A stretch of 64,000 bases of DNA from Pelagibacterales bacterium SAG-MED50 (GTDB lineage: Bacteria > Pseudomonadota > Alphaproteobacteria > Pelagibacterales > Pelagibacteraceae), in the NCBI GenBank assembly GCA_014653385.1, contig JACWER010000005.1, positions 1 to 64,000 of the forward strand, written 5' to 3'. Position 1 is the first letter of the stretch, and each line of letters starts with the position of its first letter. A program made the position numbers and the translations under genes. Of this stretch, positions 31,651 through 40,855 are shown piece after piece. The notes below the pieces were generated by a model. That model did no database searches, was not told the origin of the DNA, and was given only the letters and a program-made list of their open reading frames with translations.

Positions 31651-32891
31651 GTGAATAATAAAATTAAAGTTGGAATTATAGGTGCTGGAATACAAGGTGT
31701 TTCAAATGCTTTATTTTTACAAAAAAAGGATTCAATGTAACACTCTTTGACCGTGATAACCCTGGTGCACAAGCAGCATCTTATGGAAATGCTGGTCATT
31801 TTTCACCCTATGCCTCAGTTCCTTTAAATCGACCTGATGTTCTAGCAGATATTCCTGCAATGCTATTAAGTTCTTCGGGTCCTCTTGCTTTAAAATGGAA
31901 CTACGTTCCTAAAATGATCCCATGGTTTATGAAATTTATTATGAATTCGACTACAAAGAATATGATGCATACTGCAAAAAATATGCATCAAATTTTAGAC
32001 CTAGCATTACCCGCTTATGATGAATTATTTGATGAAATTGATTTAGAGGATTTAGTTGAAAATAAAGGAATATTATATATTTGGAACGACCAAGACCTAA
32101 AAAGTAGAGAGCTAGAAATTAAAATAAGAGATGAATTGGGAGTTAAACAACAGTTAGTCAGCAAATCTGAAATTCATGATTTGGAACCACATATCAAACC
32201 TTTTTATCACGCGGGTGTTTATTATCCTTATGCAAGGCATGCAAGAAACCCAAAAAAAATTCTTTTAAAACTTTTTGATTTATTTTTAAAAAAAGGTGGG
32301 AAATTTAATAAAGTAAATATCAAAGATATTAATTTTGACAAAGAAAAACCAGTTTTTAAAACTGAAAATCAAAGTTTTATTTTTGATAAAGTTGTAATTG
32401 CATGTGGTGCTTTTTCTAAAAAGTTAACTGACAATCTAGGTGAAAAAATACCATTAGATACTGAAAGAGGTTATCATGTTCATTTTAAAGGATGTGATCA
32501 TTTGTTAAGTAGACCAGTAATATTTTCAAATCGTGGATTTGGAATTACTCCGATGCAACAAGGTTTACGAGTAGTGGGTACTGTTGAATTTGGAGGTTTA
32601 AATAATCCTTTATCTAAATCAAGAATTAAAAATTTAATTGATAATGCCAAATATATGCTTGGCGATTTACCTGAACACGAAGATGAATGGTTAGGCTTTA
32701 GACCATCTTTACCAGATTTTTTGCCTGTTATGGGCCCTTCAAAAAAACATAAAAATGTTTTTTATTGTTTTGGTCACCATCATTTAGGATGGACATTAGG
32801 CCCAATATCTGGAAAGATTGTTTCAGGAATGATTGCAAACGAAAATACTAATTTAGATTTAAAACCTTATAGTTCATTAAGATTTAGTTAG
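31651..32891 (+). CDS. D-amino-acid dehydrogenase-like flavoprotein (DadA family), frame broken near the start
   Basis: FAD-dependent oxidoreductase, likely deaminating D-amino acids at the membrane. The N-terminal frame opens at GTG 31651 with the dinucleotide fold GIIGAGIQG and runs to TAA at 31738-31740. The remaining protein is in the -1 frame (GFNVTLFDRDNPG, then SYGNAGHFS) and continues to 32891. The C-terminal GFRPSLPDFLPVMGP and GHHHLGWTLGP are strongly DadA-like. The shift falls on A AAA AAG (31722-31728), where a -1 slip restores the frame exactly. It may be a one-base error, slippage, or a lesion. Confidence 0.78.
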
Positions 32892-33794
32892 GTGAGAAAA
32901 GAGACTAACTTTCTAGCTTATGTTTTTTTATTACTAACCGTAACTTTTTGGGCAGGTAACTTTATAGTTGGTAAATTTGCCAGTCTTTATGATGTTCCTC
33001 CATTTTCATTAAATTTTTATCGTTGGTTTTTTGCTTGGTTGATTTTAGCCCCTTTCACTTTACCTGAAATTATTAGAAAAAAAGACTACATAATTAAAAA
33101 TTATAAATTGTTCATAATTCTAGGAGTTACAAGTATTACAATTTTTAATTCAATTGTTTATTATTCTCTTAATTTCACACAAGTTATTAGTGGTGTTTTA
33201 ATGATATCTACAATTCCAGTAATGATAATGTTTTTCTCATCAATTTTAAAAATTGAAAAAACGAATATTTTTCAATTAATAGGAGTAATACTATCATTCA
33301 CTGGAGTTATTATAATTATAACTAAAGCTAATTTTGAAATTTTAAAAAATTTAGATTTTAATAAAGGTGATATTACCATGGTATTAGCTATGTTTTCATG
33401 GGCTCTATATTCCAGTTTGTTAAAAAAACAAAAATATGAAATTTCTCAAATAAGCTTATTACAAGTTTTGATAACATTTGGATTAATTTTTTTAATTCCA
33501 GTTTATTTCATAGAGTATCAAATTGGCTTTAGAATTAAAATTGATACACCATTTATTTTAATTTTATCGTACGTTGTTTTGCTCCCTGGACTAGCTTCAT
33601 TTATATTATGGATTAAAGGTATATCTATGATCGGAGCAAATCGATCTGGAGTATTTTTACATTTGATGCCCATATTCAGTGCCATAATGGCTATGATTTT
33701 TTTTAATGAAAAATTTATGTTTTATCATATCTTAGGGGCCTGTTTCATTATTATAGGAATTTTATTATCGAATAGGAAAGTTCAAAATGCTTAA
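32892..33794 (+). CDS. EamA-family permease
   Basis: DMT-superfamily transporter of 300 residues with ten predicted membrane helices in two EamA repeats. It starts at GTG 32892, immediately after the upstream flavoprotein stop, and overlaps the next gene by 8 bp, so it is in the same transcript. The cargo is unknown. Its place between a D-amino-acid oxidase and a 2-hydroxyacid dehydrogenase suggests an amino or organic acid. Confidence 0.88.
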   Translation: MRKETNFLAYVFLLLTVTFWAGNFIVGKFASLYDVPPFSLNFYRWFFAWLILAPFTLPEIIRKKDYIIKNYKLFIILGVTSITIFNSIVYYSLNFTQVISGVLMISTIPVMIMFFSSILKIEKTNIFQLIGVILSFTGVIIIITKANFEILKNLDFNKGDITMVLAMFSWALYSSLLKKQKYEISQISLLQVLITFGLIFLIPVYFIEYQIGFRIKIDTPFILILSYVVLLPGLASFILWIKGISMIGANRSGVFLHLMPIFSAIMAMIFFNEKFMFYHILGACFIIIGILLSNRKVQNA

Positions 33795-34737
33795 AGTTGC
33801 AATATTAGATGACTACCAAGATGTTTCAAAAGAGTTTGTAGATTTAAAAAAATTATCCGGAAAATATGAATTTAAAATATTTAGTGAGCCTTTTTTAGAT
33901 GAAGCAGAGGCAATAGAGCAACTGGCTGATTTTGAAGCTTTATTAATTATGCGTGAACGCACACCAATAACAAAAAATTTAATTGATAATTTAAATGATT
34001 TAAAATTTATTATTACGACTGGAATGAGAAATAAATCAATTGATTTAGAAGCTGCAAAAAAAAGAAAAATTATAGTCTGTGGAACCGATATAAATACAAA
34101 TCCAACTCCTGAGCTTACTTGGGCTCTTATTCTGGGTTTAGCTAGAAATTTTAAAGAAGAAATTGATAATATGTATCAAGGTTATTGGCAGACAACTGTT
34201 GGAATAGAACTTAAAGGTAAAATTTTAGGCTTAATAGGCCTTGGTAAGGTGGGCAAACAAGTTGCTAAAATTGGTAAAGCTTTTGGAATGCAAGTTATGG
34301 CTTGGAGTGAAAATCTTAATTTAGATGACTGTAAAGAACTTGATGTTCTTCCTTGTAGTAAAGAAGATTTAATAACCAACTCAGACTTTTTATCAATTCA
34401 TGTACAGGGTGGAGAAAGATATAAAGACTGTATCACCATTAAAGAATTAGATAAAATGAAGAAAACTTCATTTATAATTAATACTTCAAGAGGTACCATT
34501 ATAAATGAAGATGATTTAATTATTGCTCTATCAACCAATGTTATAGCTGGAGCAGGTATTGATGTTTTTGAAAAAGAACCATTGCCAGAAGGAAATAAAC
34601 TAAGATTTTTGCCTAATGCTTTGTTAACTCCACATATTGGATATGTGACTGCAGAAAATTACAGTATTTTTTATACTCAAATGATCGAAGACCTTGAAGC
34701 TTGCGTAAATGAAAAGCCTATTCGTATTATTGAATAG
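33787..34737 (+). CDS. D-2-hydroxyacid dehydrogenase, NAD-dependent
   Basis: 316 residues of the SerA/LdhA fold. The NAD site GLGKVGKQVAKIG is near residue 150. The catalytic residues are the Arg of NTSRG (about 236), the Glu of FEKEPLP (about 263) and the His of TPHIGY (about 283). It converts 2-oxo acids and D-2-hydroxy acids; the exact substrate is not readable. Next to a DadA-like enzyme it could reduce the 2-oxo acids that enzyme releases. Confidence 0.92.
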   Translation: MLKVAILDDYQDVSKEFVDLKKLSGKYEFKIFSEPFLDEAEAIEQLADFEALLIMRERTPITKNLIDNLNDLKFIITTGMRNKSIDLEAAKKRKIIVCGTDINTNPTPELTWALILGLARNFKEEIDNMYQGYWQTTVGIELKGKILGLIGLGKVGKQVAKIGKAFGMQVMAWSENLNLDDCKELDVLPCSKEDLITNSDFLSIHVQGGERYKDCITIKELDKMKKTSFIINTSRGTIINEDDLIIALSTNVIAGAGIDVFEKEPLPEGNKLRFLPNALLTPHIGYVTAENYSIFYTQMIEDLEACVNEKPIRIIE

Positions 34738-34739
34738 AA

Positions 34740-35633
34740 ATGGAATTACCAGTAGTTAATCATGAAGCTTATGTTGCGAAAATTGGTGATGATCATAAAT
34801 TCCCAATTAATAAATTTGGTGAACTCGCTAATTATTTGATAAATCAAAAAATTGTAAAAAAATTTCACAAACCATATCCATGCTCATTTGAAACTTTAAA
34901 TAGAGCTCATTCAGAAAATTATATAAATGACATAAAAAATAAAACTTTAGACAATAGTGGAATTAAAAAAATTGGCTTTCCATTAGTTGATAGTGTAGTT
35001 CAAAGATCTTTAGTTGCAACTGGAGGTACTGTTTTAGCTTCAAAACTTGCACTAAACCATGGGGTTGCTTGCAACACTGCTGGCGGCAGTCATCATGCAA
35101 ATTATAATGAAGGAGCTGGTTATTGTGTTTTTAATGATGTGGCAGTTGCTGCTCATTATTTATTAGATAGAGGTTTTGCTAATAGAATTTTAATCGTTGA
35201 TTTAGATGTTCATCAAGGAAATGGAACCTCAGAAATTTTTAAAGATAATAGACATGTATTTACTTTTAGTATGCATTCTAAAACTAATTATCCTGCAAAA
35301 AAATCAATTAGTGATTTAGATGTTGAGCTTGAAAATGATCTTGAAGATGATGCTTATTTAAAGACGCTTAAATTTTATTTAAATGAATTAAACAATGAAA
35401 ATTTTGACTTTGTTTTTTATATAGCAGGTGTTGATATTCATTTTAACGATCGATTAGGAAAATTAAAAATTTCTGATGAAGGCATAAGGGAAAGAGATGA
35501 ACTGATAGTTGAAAATTTTTTATCTAAAAGAATACCTATTTGTGGTGTTTTAGGTGGAGGATATAATAAAGATTTTAACAAATTAGTAGAATTACATTCC
35601 TTATTACATCAGTCTTGTGCTAAATTACTTTAA
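34740..35633 (+). CDS. Histone-deacetylase-family amidohydrolase
   Basis: 297 residues with the arginase/deacetylase fold. The zinc ligands are Asp and His in VDLDVHQGNGT (near residue 157) and an Asp in AGVDIH (near 230), and SHHANYNEGAGYC carries the paired active-site histidines. Bacterial members deacetylate acetylpolyamines and other small amides. The gene starts 2 bp after the dehydrogenase. The true substrate is unknown. Confidence 0.9.
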   Translation: MELPVVNHEAYVAKIGDDHKFPINKFGELANYLINQKIVKKFHKPYPCSFETLNRAHSENYINDIKNKTLDNSGIKKIGFPLVDSVVQRSLVATGGTVLASKLALNHGVACNTAGGSHHANYNEGAGYCVFNDVAVAAHYLLDRGFANRILIVDLDVHQGNGTSEIFKDNRHVFTFSMHSKTNYPAKKSISDLDVELENDLEDDAYLKTLKFYLNELNNENFDFVFYIAGVDIHFNDRLGKLKISDEGIRERDELIVENFLSKRIPICGVLGGGYNKDFNKLVELHSLLHQSCAKLL

Positions 35634-35636
35634 ATT

Positions 35637-36011
35637 ATGACTAAAAAGATTAATCCCAATCTAACTGAAGAACAAAAATCAGTTTTGTTTGATGAAGAAA
35701 CCGAACTTGCTGGTACAAGCAAATTAAATCATGAAAAAAGAGAAGGAAGTTTTCATTGTGCTAATTGTGGAGAAAAATTATTTGATTCAAATACTAAATA
35801 TGAAAGTGGTTCAGGTTGGCCATCTTTTTATCAATCACTTCCTGATGTATTTGAAACTAAAACTGATCATCATCTAGGTTATGCAAGAACAGAATATCAT
35901 TGTAAAAAATGTGGTGGGCACCATGGTCATATATTTGAAGATGGACCAAACCCAACTGGAAAAAGATATTGCAATAATGGAGTATGTTTGGTTTTTAAAC
36001 CTAAGAGTTGA
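35637..36011 (+). CDS. msrB: Peptide methionine (R)-S-oxide reductase
   Basis: Repairs oxidised methionine. It has 124 residues. Zinc ligands are Cys41/44 and Cys89/92, and the catalytic Cys112 is in RYCNN. A further Cys117 sits five residues later, where most relatives have Ser or Ala; whether it acts as a resolving cysteine is open. No signal peptide, so it is cytoplasmic. It lies 3 bp after the deacetylase gene. Confidence 0.95.
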   Translation: MTKKINPNLTEEQKSVLFDEETELAGTSKLNHEKREGSFHCANCGEKLFDSNTKYESGSGWPSFYQSLPDVFETKTDHHLGYARTEYHCKKCGGHHGHIFEDGPNPTGKRYCNNGVCLVFKPKS

Positions 36012-36023
36012 TAATTGATAATA

Positions 36024-37262
36024 ATGTTTGATGATATAGACAATCAAATTAAGTCAGCCAAAGAGATATTAAAAAAAAAATCAAAGGACTACATTCAAAA
36101 TTTTAATAATATCAAAAGATATATAGATATTGAAATCGAAGAAATCAAAAGATCTAAAGATTTAAACCAATCAATAATTCCTGAAATAAATTTTGATAGT
36201 ATTGAGGGTAATAATGAAGAATTAATTAAAAAGGTAAAACAAAGAGGATGTGTAATTGTTAGAAATGTATTTAACGAACAAGTAATAAATACTCTAAATA
36301 AAAAACTAGAAGAATATATAAATATCAATGATTATTTCACTGATCAAAAGAAGAAATCTGATTTAGATAAATACTTCAGTGACCTTAAATCTGGAAAACC
36401 TCAAATTTTTGGATTGTATTGGTCTAAAACACAAATAGAAATTAGACATTCTGAGCAAATGGCAAAAGTTAAAAAATGGCTCAATAATCTTTGGGTATAT
36501 GAAAATGACGAATACAAGGTTTTTGATCCTAATAGAGAATTATCTTATGCTGACAGAGTTAGAAGAAGAGAGCCAGGTGATGACACATTGGGATTATCTC
36601 CCCATTGTGATGCAGGATCTGTTGAAAGATGGACGGATAGTTCTTATCAAAAAATATATAAAGATATTTTTTCAGACAACTTTATAAATTATAATCCTTT
36701 TGATGCAAAGTATAGGGATAGAGTAATTGAATTTGAGTCACCTGCAGTTGCACATGTCTTTAGAACCTTTCAAGGTTGGACAGCTTTAACTGAGCAAGGT
36801 CCTAATGATGGCACCTTACAATTAATTCCGATTGCAAAAGGGATGGCTTATATTTTAACAAGAGCTTTACTTGATGATGTATCTGAAAATGAATTATGCG
36901 GCTCAAAACTTGGCAAAGCTTTATCGGTAAATAAAGAATATCATGAATTACTTTTAAAAGGTTTGGTTTCAATTCCAAAAATGAGACCAGGAGACACGAT
37001 TTGGTGGCATCCAGATGTCGTTCATGCTGTTGAGGATAAACATTTGGGAAAAAAATATTCTAATGTTGTTTACGTTGGTGCAACCCCATACTGTAAAAAA
37101 AACCTTGATTATACAGTAAAACAAACAAAAAAATTTTTAGAAGGTAGGAGTCCACCAGATTTTGCGCCAGAAGATTATGAAATTAATTATAATGGTAGAG
37201 TAAAATTAGAAAATCTAAGTTCTTTAGCAAAAAAACAATTAGTTTTAGAAGATAGTAATTAA
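36024..37262 (+). CDS. DUF1479 family protein, probable Fe(II)/2-oxoglutarate oxygenase
   Basis: 412 residues resembling YbiU/DUF1479. I use ATG 36024 rather than the TTG three codons upstream. A cupin-like core shows HCDAGS (His-x-Asp) near residue 195 and a distal His in WWHPDVVHAVED near 337, which would complete an iron site. No substrate is established for the family. It follows msrB by 12 bp and is convergent with grxC. Iron-oxygenase activity is inferred from the motifs. Confidence 0.85.
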   Translation: MFDDIDNQIKSAKEILKKKSKDYIQNFNNIKRYIDIEIEEIKRSKDLNQSIIPEINFDSIEGNNEELIKKVKQRGCVIVRNVFNEQVINTLNKKLEEYININDYFTDQKKKSDLDKYFSDLKSGKPQIFGLYWSKTQIEIRHSEQMAKVKKWLNNLWVYENDEYKVFDPNRELSYADRVRRREPGDDTLGLSPHCDAGSVERWTDSSYQKIYKDIFSDNFINYNPFDAKYRDRVIEFESPAVAHVFRTFQGWTALTEQGPNDGTLQLIPIAKGMAYILTRALLDDVSENELCGSKLGKALSVNKEYHELLLKGLVSIPKMRPGDTIWWHPDVVHAVEDKHLGKKYSNVVYVGATPYCKKNLDYTVKQTKKFLEGRSPPDFAPEDYEINYNGRVKLENLSSLAKKQLVLEDSN

Positions 37263-37517
37263 TTATTTAAGAAGATCTTGTAGTTTATTTTCTTTTTCTA
37301 AGGCTCTAGTTTCATCATAACCACCAATGTGCTGATCATCAAAAAAAATTTGAGGAATAGTTCTCTTTCCGTTAGCTTTTTTAATCATTTCATCCATTGC
37401 CCCATCAACAGTTGCAATGTTAATCTCTTTATATTCAACATTGTTTCTAGTTAATAATCTTTTCGCAGCATCACAATAATTGCAAAGTGGACCTGTGTAG
37501 ATTGTTACTGATTTCAT
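37263..37517 (-). CDS. grxC: Glutaredoxin 3
   Basis: Small thiol oxidoreductase of 84 residues. The active site is CNYC (Cys12 and Cys15), where the common form is CPYC. The cis-proline stretch RTIPQIF (about 51-57) and GGYDE follow, as in GrxC. Its stop abuts the stop of the DUF1479 gene on the other strand. It is 3 bp downstream of the DUF2805 gene, so the two are probably cotranscribed. Confidence 0.94.
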   Translation of the reverse strand: MKSVTIYTGPLCNYCDAAKRLLTRNNVEYKEINIATVDGAMDEMIKKANGKRTIPQIFFDDQHIGGYDETRALEKENKLQDLLK

Positions 37518-37520
37518 ATC

Positions 37521-37817
37521 TTATAAATAGTCATTCTTTTTAATTTTGCTAGTTATTTCTTTTCTAGAATACTCAAATTTTTTTCTATGTTTAATACTTT
37601 TTTGATTAACCCTTTTTCTCCATAATCTAAATGAAACAGGTTTTACCGATCTTCGCATAATCTTAATTACTTCAGATTCAGTCTTTCCAGTTTTTTTTTC
37701 TATTTCTTCAAAAGTGATCCTATCAGCCCAAGCAGCCCATATGACCCAATCTGGGTCATTCACTTCTGGTTCTGGATTTTTGACCCTGGTGATCGGGGTG
37801 TGACCTTTTTTTTTCAT
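37521..37817 (-). CDS. DUF2805 (TIGR03643-type) protein
   Basis: 98 residues. The conserved part, DPDWVIWAAWADRITFEEIE, is followed by a helix-turn-helix-like TGKTESEVIKIMRRSVKP and SFRLWRKRV. This is the DUF2805 family, of unknown function. The small size, basic charge and recognition-like helix suggest nucleic-acid binding, which is inference. It is divergent from the LysE-type gene. Confidence 0.82.
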   Translation of the reverse strand: MKKKGHTPITRVKNPEPEVNDPDWVIWAAWADRITFEEIEKKTGKTESEVIKIMRRSVKPVSFRLWRKRVNQKSIKHRKKFEYSRKEITSKIKKNDYL

Positions 37818-37871
37818 AAATCCTTTATATTTGAAAAAAATGATTAATGCATTTTTTTTAGATCATGATAT

Positions 37872-37877
37872 TATAAT
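37872..37877 (+). promoter_or_regulatory. Candidate -10 box of the LysE-type gene
   Basis: Exact TATAAT. No good -35 lies 16-18 bp upstream. A start 6-8 bp downstream would place the first base at the hairpin described next. Confidence 0.4.
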
Positions 37878-37881
37878 AATT

Positions 37882-37928
37882 GATAGTCCATCTTAGCCAT
37901 CTTTAGCTCCCGGTTTTTTTGGACTATC
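37882..37928 (+). promoter_or_regulatory. Structured leader before the LysE-type exporter gene
   Basis: GATAGTCC (37882-37889) pairs perfectly with GGACTATC (37921-37928) and closes a 31-nt loop with a small inner AGC/GCT pairing. The stem ends 9 bp before ATG 37938, so it fills nearly the whole 5' leader and would compete with ribosome access. I do not recognise a known riboswitch in it. Confidence 0.45.
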
Positions 37929-37937
37929 TTCTATAAA

Positions 37938-38552
37938 ATGTACCCCCTAAATTATTTTTTATTTTTACAAATAATTTTATTTTTATTCATCACTCCAGGT
38001 ACACCCAGAATTGTAATAATTTCTTATTCTATGAATTACGGAATTCAAAGATGTATCTGGACTGCATTAGGAGATGTGACAGCGAATATTATTCAAGCAA
38101 CTTTAGTAATTTTTGTAATAGGATCTTTTTTTGTTGATAATCCAAATTTTCTAAATATTTTTAAATGGATTGGAATAGCCTACATCTTATATCTTGCATA
38201 TGATCTTTATAAATCAAAACCAAAAGATATAAGCTCAGATAATGTTTCATCAAAAAGTTTATTCTCATTTTATAGAGATGGCTTTTTAGTTGCAGGTACA
38301 AGCCCAAAGGCTTGGATGTTTTTTCCCTTAATATTTCCTCAATTTATTGATTTTAGTGCAAATTATATTGCTCAATTTTTTATTTTGATCACAACTTATG
38401 TTGTTTTGGATTTTTTATCCTTAATTGCTTATGCAGTGCTTGCTAGAAAATTAATTATTTGGATTAAAGCTAATCCCAAAGTTATTAATACAATTTCAGC
38501 GTGCGTACTAATAATAATTGCAATTATCATAGCTTTTATTCAAAAGTATTAG
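37938..38552 (+). CDS. LysE/RhtB-family amino-acid exporter
   Basis: 204 residues with about six membrane helices. The family N-terminus is visible as FLFITPGTPRIVIISYSMNYG with a following GDVTANI, and the second half has FLVAGTSPKAWMFF. Relatives export lysine, threonine, homoserine or similar. It stands alone downstream of a hairpin leader, suggesting post-initiation control. Confidence 0.88.
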   Translation: MYPLNYFLFLQIILFLFITPGTPRIVIISYSMNYGIQRCIWTALGDVTANIIQATLVIFVIGSFFVDNPNFLNIFKWIGIAYILYLAYDLYKSKPKDISSDNVSSKSLFSFYRDGFLVAGTSPKAWMFFPLIFPQFIDFSANYIAQFFILITTYVVLDFLSLIAYAVLARKLIIWIKANPKVINTISACVLIIIAIIIAFIQKY

Positions 38553-38626
38553 GTCACAATACATAATACCACCTTGTTTATTGATCAATTTCGGGATTAA
38601 ATTAGTTTTTAAATTTAAAAAATAGT

Positions 38627-38632
38627 AAAGGA
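38627..38632 (+). promoter_or_regulatory. Ribosome binding site of the binding-protein gene
   Basis: AAAGGA, 7 bp before ATG 38640; stronger than most sites in the window, as expected for an abundant periplasmic protein. Confidence 0.6.
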
Positions 38633-38639
38633 AAATAAA

Positions 38640-39875
38640 ATGAAACTAAATAAAATAATCTTAAGTTTTATTTCTGCATTAGCAATTTTATTATCTTCAT
38701 CAGCGACATCTTTTGCAAAAGTTGTAGGTGATAAGATAGTTTTAGGGTCTGCTATTTCGTTAACTGGTAAATACTCATCTAACGGCGTTCATACACAGAA
38801 TGGTTACAACATGGCTGTGGATAGAATTAATAGCATGGGTGGAGTTAAAGTTGGTGGAAAAACTTATAAGTTTGAAATCATTTATTACGATGATGAGTCA
38901 AACCCTAAGAGAGCAGCTCAGCTTGCAGAAAGATTAATTTCACAAGATGGTGTTGAATACATGCTTGGACCATACAGTTCAGGTTTAACAAAAGCAATCG
39001 CACCTGTAACAGAGAAATATGGAGTTCCAATGGTTGAAGCCAATGGAGCATCTAGATCTCTATTTACTAAAGGGTACAAATATCTGTTTGCAGTGCTTGC
39101 ACCAGCAAACTTATATCTTGATGTAGCTATAGATTTGGCAGTTGAAAAAAATGGTGGTAAACCAGTTTCAGTTGCAATGGCTTTTGAACAAGATGCTTTT
39201 TCACAAGATGTTAGATTAGGTGTTTTGGAAGCAATTGAGAGAACAGGATCTAAAAAAGTAATAGATGACAAGCTACCTAAAGAACTTAACGATATGGCAG
39301 CAACTTTAGCAAAAGTAAAAGCTGTTAAGCCAGATGTTCTTGTGGTTTCAGGTCATACTAAAGGTGCCTTAACAGCTATTAGACAAATTGCTGAAATGAA
39401 AGTTGATGTACCAATGCTTGCAATGACACACTGTGATGCTGCGAAATTATCAAAACAACATGGTAAAAATTCACAATATGCATTATGTGCTTCACAATGG
39501 CATAAAACATTAACTTACAAGGATGATTTCTTTAAAGATGGTATGACGTATGATGCTGACTTTAAAAAATTATTTGATTATGCACCACCATATCAAGCAG
39601 CTGAGTCTTCAGCAGCTTTATTGGTTTTTAAAGATGCATTTGAAAGAGCTAATTCTTTTGACAAAGTAAAAGTCAGAGATGCTCTTGCTGCTACAGATAT
39701 GCAAACTTTTTATGGAAACATAAAATTTGCAGCAGGTGGTCAGAATGTTGATAAGCCAATGGTGTTATTCCAAGTTATGTGTGATGGGGATAAATGTGAA
39801 AATAAAGTTGTAGCTCCTACTAAATGGGCTTCAGCTGAATTGATACATCCAATTCCTTCTTGGTCTAAAAGATAA
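38640..39875 (+). CDS. Branched-chain amino-acid-type ABC transporter, periplasmic binding protein
   Basis: 411 residues: a signal peptide (about 1-26, ending SFAK), then a Peripla_BP_6 fold starting DKIVLGSAISLTGKYSSNG. Members bind leucine, isoleucine, valine or other amides and acids; the ligand cannot be read here. Three late cysteines are present, and CDGDKCENK near residue 380 could form a disulfide. The permease and ATPase genes follow after a terminator-like hairpin. Confidence 0.93.
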   Translation: MKLNKIILSFISALAILLSSSATSFAKVVGDKIVLGSAISLTGKYSSNGVHTQNGYNMAVDRINSMGGVKVGGKTYKFEIIYYDDESNPKRAAQLAERLISQDGVEYMLGPYSSGLTKAIAPVTEKYGVPMVEANGASRSLFTKGYKYLFAVLAPANLYLDVAIDLAVEKNGGKPVSVAMAFEQDAFSQDVRLGVLEAIERTGSKKVIDDKLPKELNDMAATLAKVKAVKPDVLVVSGHTKGALTAIRQIAEMKVDVPMLAMTHCDAAKLSKQHGKNSQYALCASQWHKTLTYKDDFFKDGMTYDADFKKLFDYAPPYQAAESSAALLVFKDAFERANSFDKVKVRDALAATDMQTFYGNIKFAAGGQNVDKPMVLFQVMCDGDKCENKVVAPTKWASAELIHPIPSWSKR

Positions 39876-39887
39876 TATCTAATATGT

Positions 39888-39918
39888 AAAATGCTCCCTA
39901 GTAATAGGGGGCATTTTT
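39888..39918 (+). terminator. Intrinsic terminator or attenuator after the binding-protein gene
   Basis: AAAATGCTCCCTA and TAGGGGGCATTTT pair over 13 bp with one G-U and a 4-nt loop, then a T-run. It lies between binding-protein and permease genes, so partial read-through would lower the permease dose. Confidence 0.8.
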
Positions 39919-39961
39919 ATATATAGAGTTTTAAATTTATTTATAAAGTTTCTAAAAATTT

Positions 39962-40855
39962 ATGGATCTACTTATATTTCAAGTACCAATATTAATGGTT
40001 CAAGCATCATTGGATGGAATATTACTTGGAATTTTGTTTGCACTTATAGCTTATGGTATGGCTCTTCAGTGGGGAGTAATGAATATAATAAATATTGCAC
40101 AAGGAGATTTAGTAATTCTTGGTGGCTATATTACTTATTTTATGTACCTTTCTGGGATACACCCTGCTTTAGGAGTAATAGTGGCTCCAGCCATAATGTA
40201 TTTTGTTGGTGTTGGTCTTTACAAATTAGTAATTAATAAAGTTGTAGATAGAGATTTATTTATCTCAATACTTGCAACATTTGGAATTAGCATACTTTTC
40301 ATGCAATTAATGAATTTTGCATTTGGTGCAGATGTTGTTCTGGCTAATTCTGAATTTGGAACAACTATGTTGTTTAATAACTCAGTTACATTACCAAATT
40401 CTAAATTATTCTCAGCGCTTATTAGTATTATTTTTGCAATAGGGCTTGTTGTTTATATGAAAAAATCAAAATTAGGTCGTGCAATTAGAGCTACTGCTCA
40501 AAACGCAAGAGCAGCTAAAATTTTAGGAGTTGATACTGAAAAAGTTTATGCAGCTACATTTGGAATTAATGCTGCACTTTGTGGTGTGGCAGGTTCATTA
40601 GTTGCTATTACATTTACAATACACCCATATATGGGACTACCTTATACAATTAGATCGTTTATGATCGTTATTATAGCGGGACTAGGAAATTTACCAGGGG
40701 TTGCTGTTTCAGGCATGGGTTTAGGAATGTTTGAAGAATTTGCTGATTATATTCTAGGAACAGAATTTAGAATTGGCTCGGTATTCTTATTATTAGTTTT
40801 AATTTTAGTTTATCGGAGATTTAAACTTTCTAAAAAAAGAGAGTATTTAAAATGA
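39962..40855 (+). CDS. livH: Liv-type ABC transporter permease, LivH-like (system 1)
   Basis: 297 residues with about eight membrane helices. Family stretches include YGMALQWGVMNIINIAQGD near residue 30 and IRATAQNARAAKILGVD near 175. It lies 86 bp after the binding-protein gene, with a terminator-like hairpin between, and overlaps the next permease by 4 bp. Confidence 0.93.
   Translation: MDLLIFQVPILMVQASLDGILLGILFALIAYGMALQWGVMNIINIAQGDLVILGGYITYFMYLSGIHPALGVIVAPAIMYFVGVGLYKLVINKVVDRDLFISILATFGISILFMQLMNFAFGADVVLANSEFGTTMLFNNSVTLPNSKLFSALISIIFAIGLVVYMKKSKLGRAIRATAQNARAAKILGVDTEKVYAATFGINAALCGVAGSLVAITFTIHPYMGLPYTIRSFMIVIIAGLGNLPGVAVSGMGLGMFEEFADYILGTEFRIGSVFLLLVLILVYRRFKLSKKREYLK

Noticed and set aside
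38918-39271. 117-codon open frame on the - strand
   Set aside because: It lies wholly inside the binding-protein gene, has no ribosome site and no family-like features.
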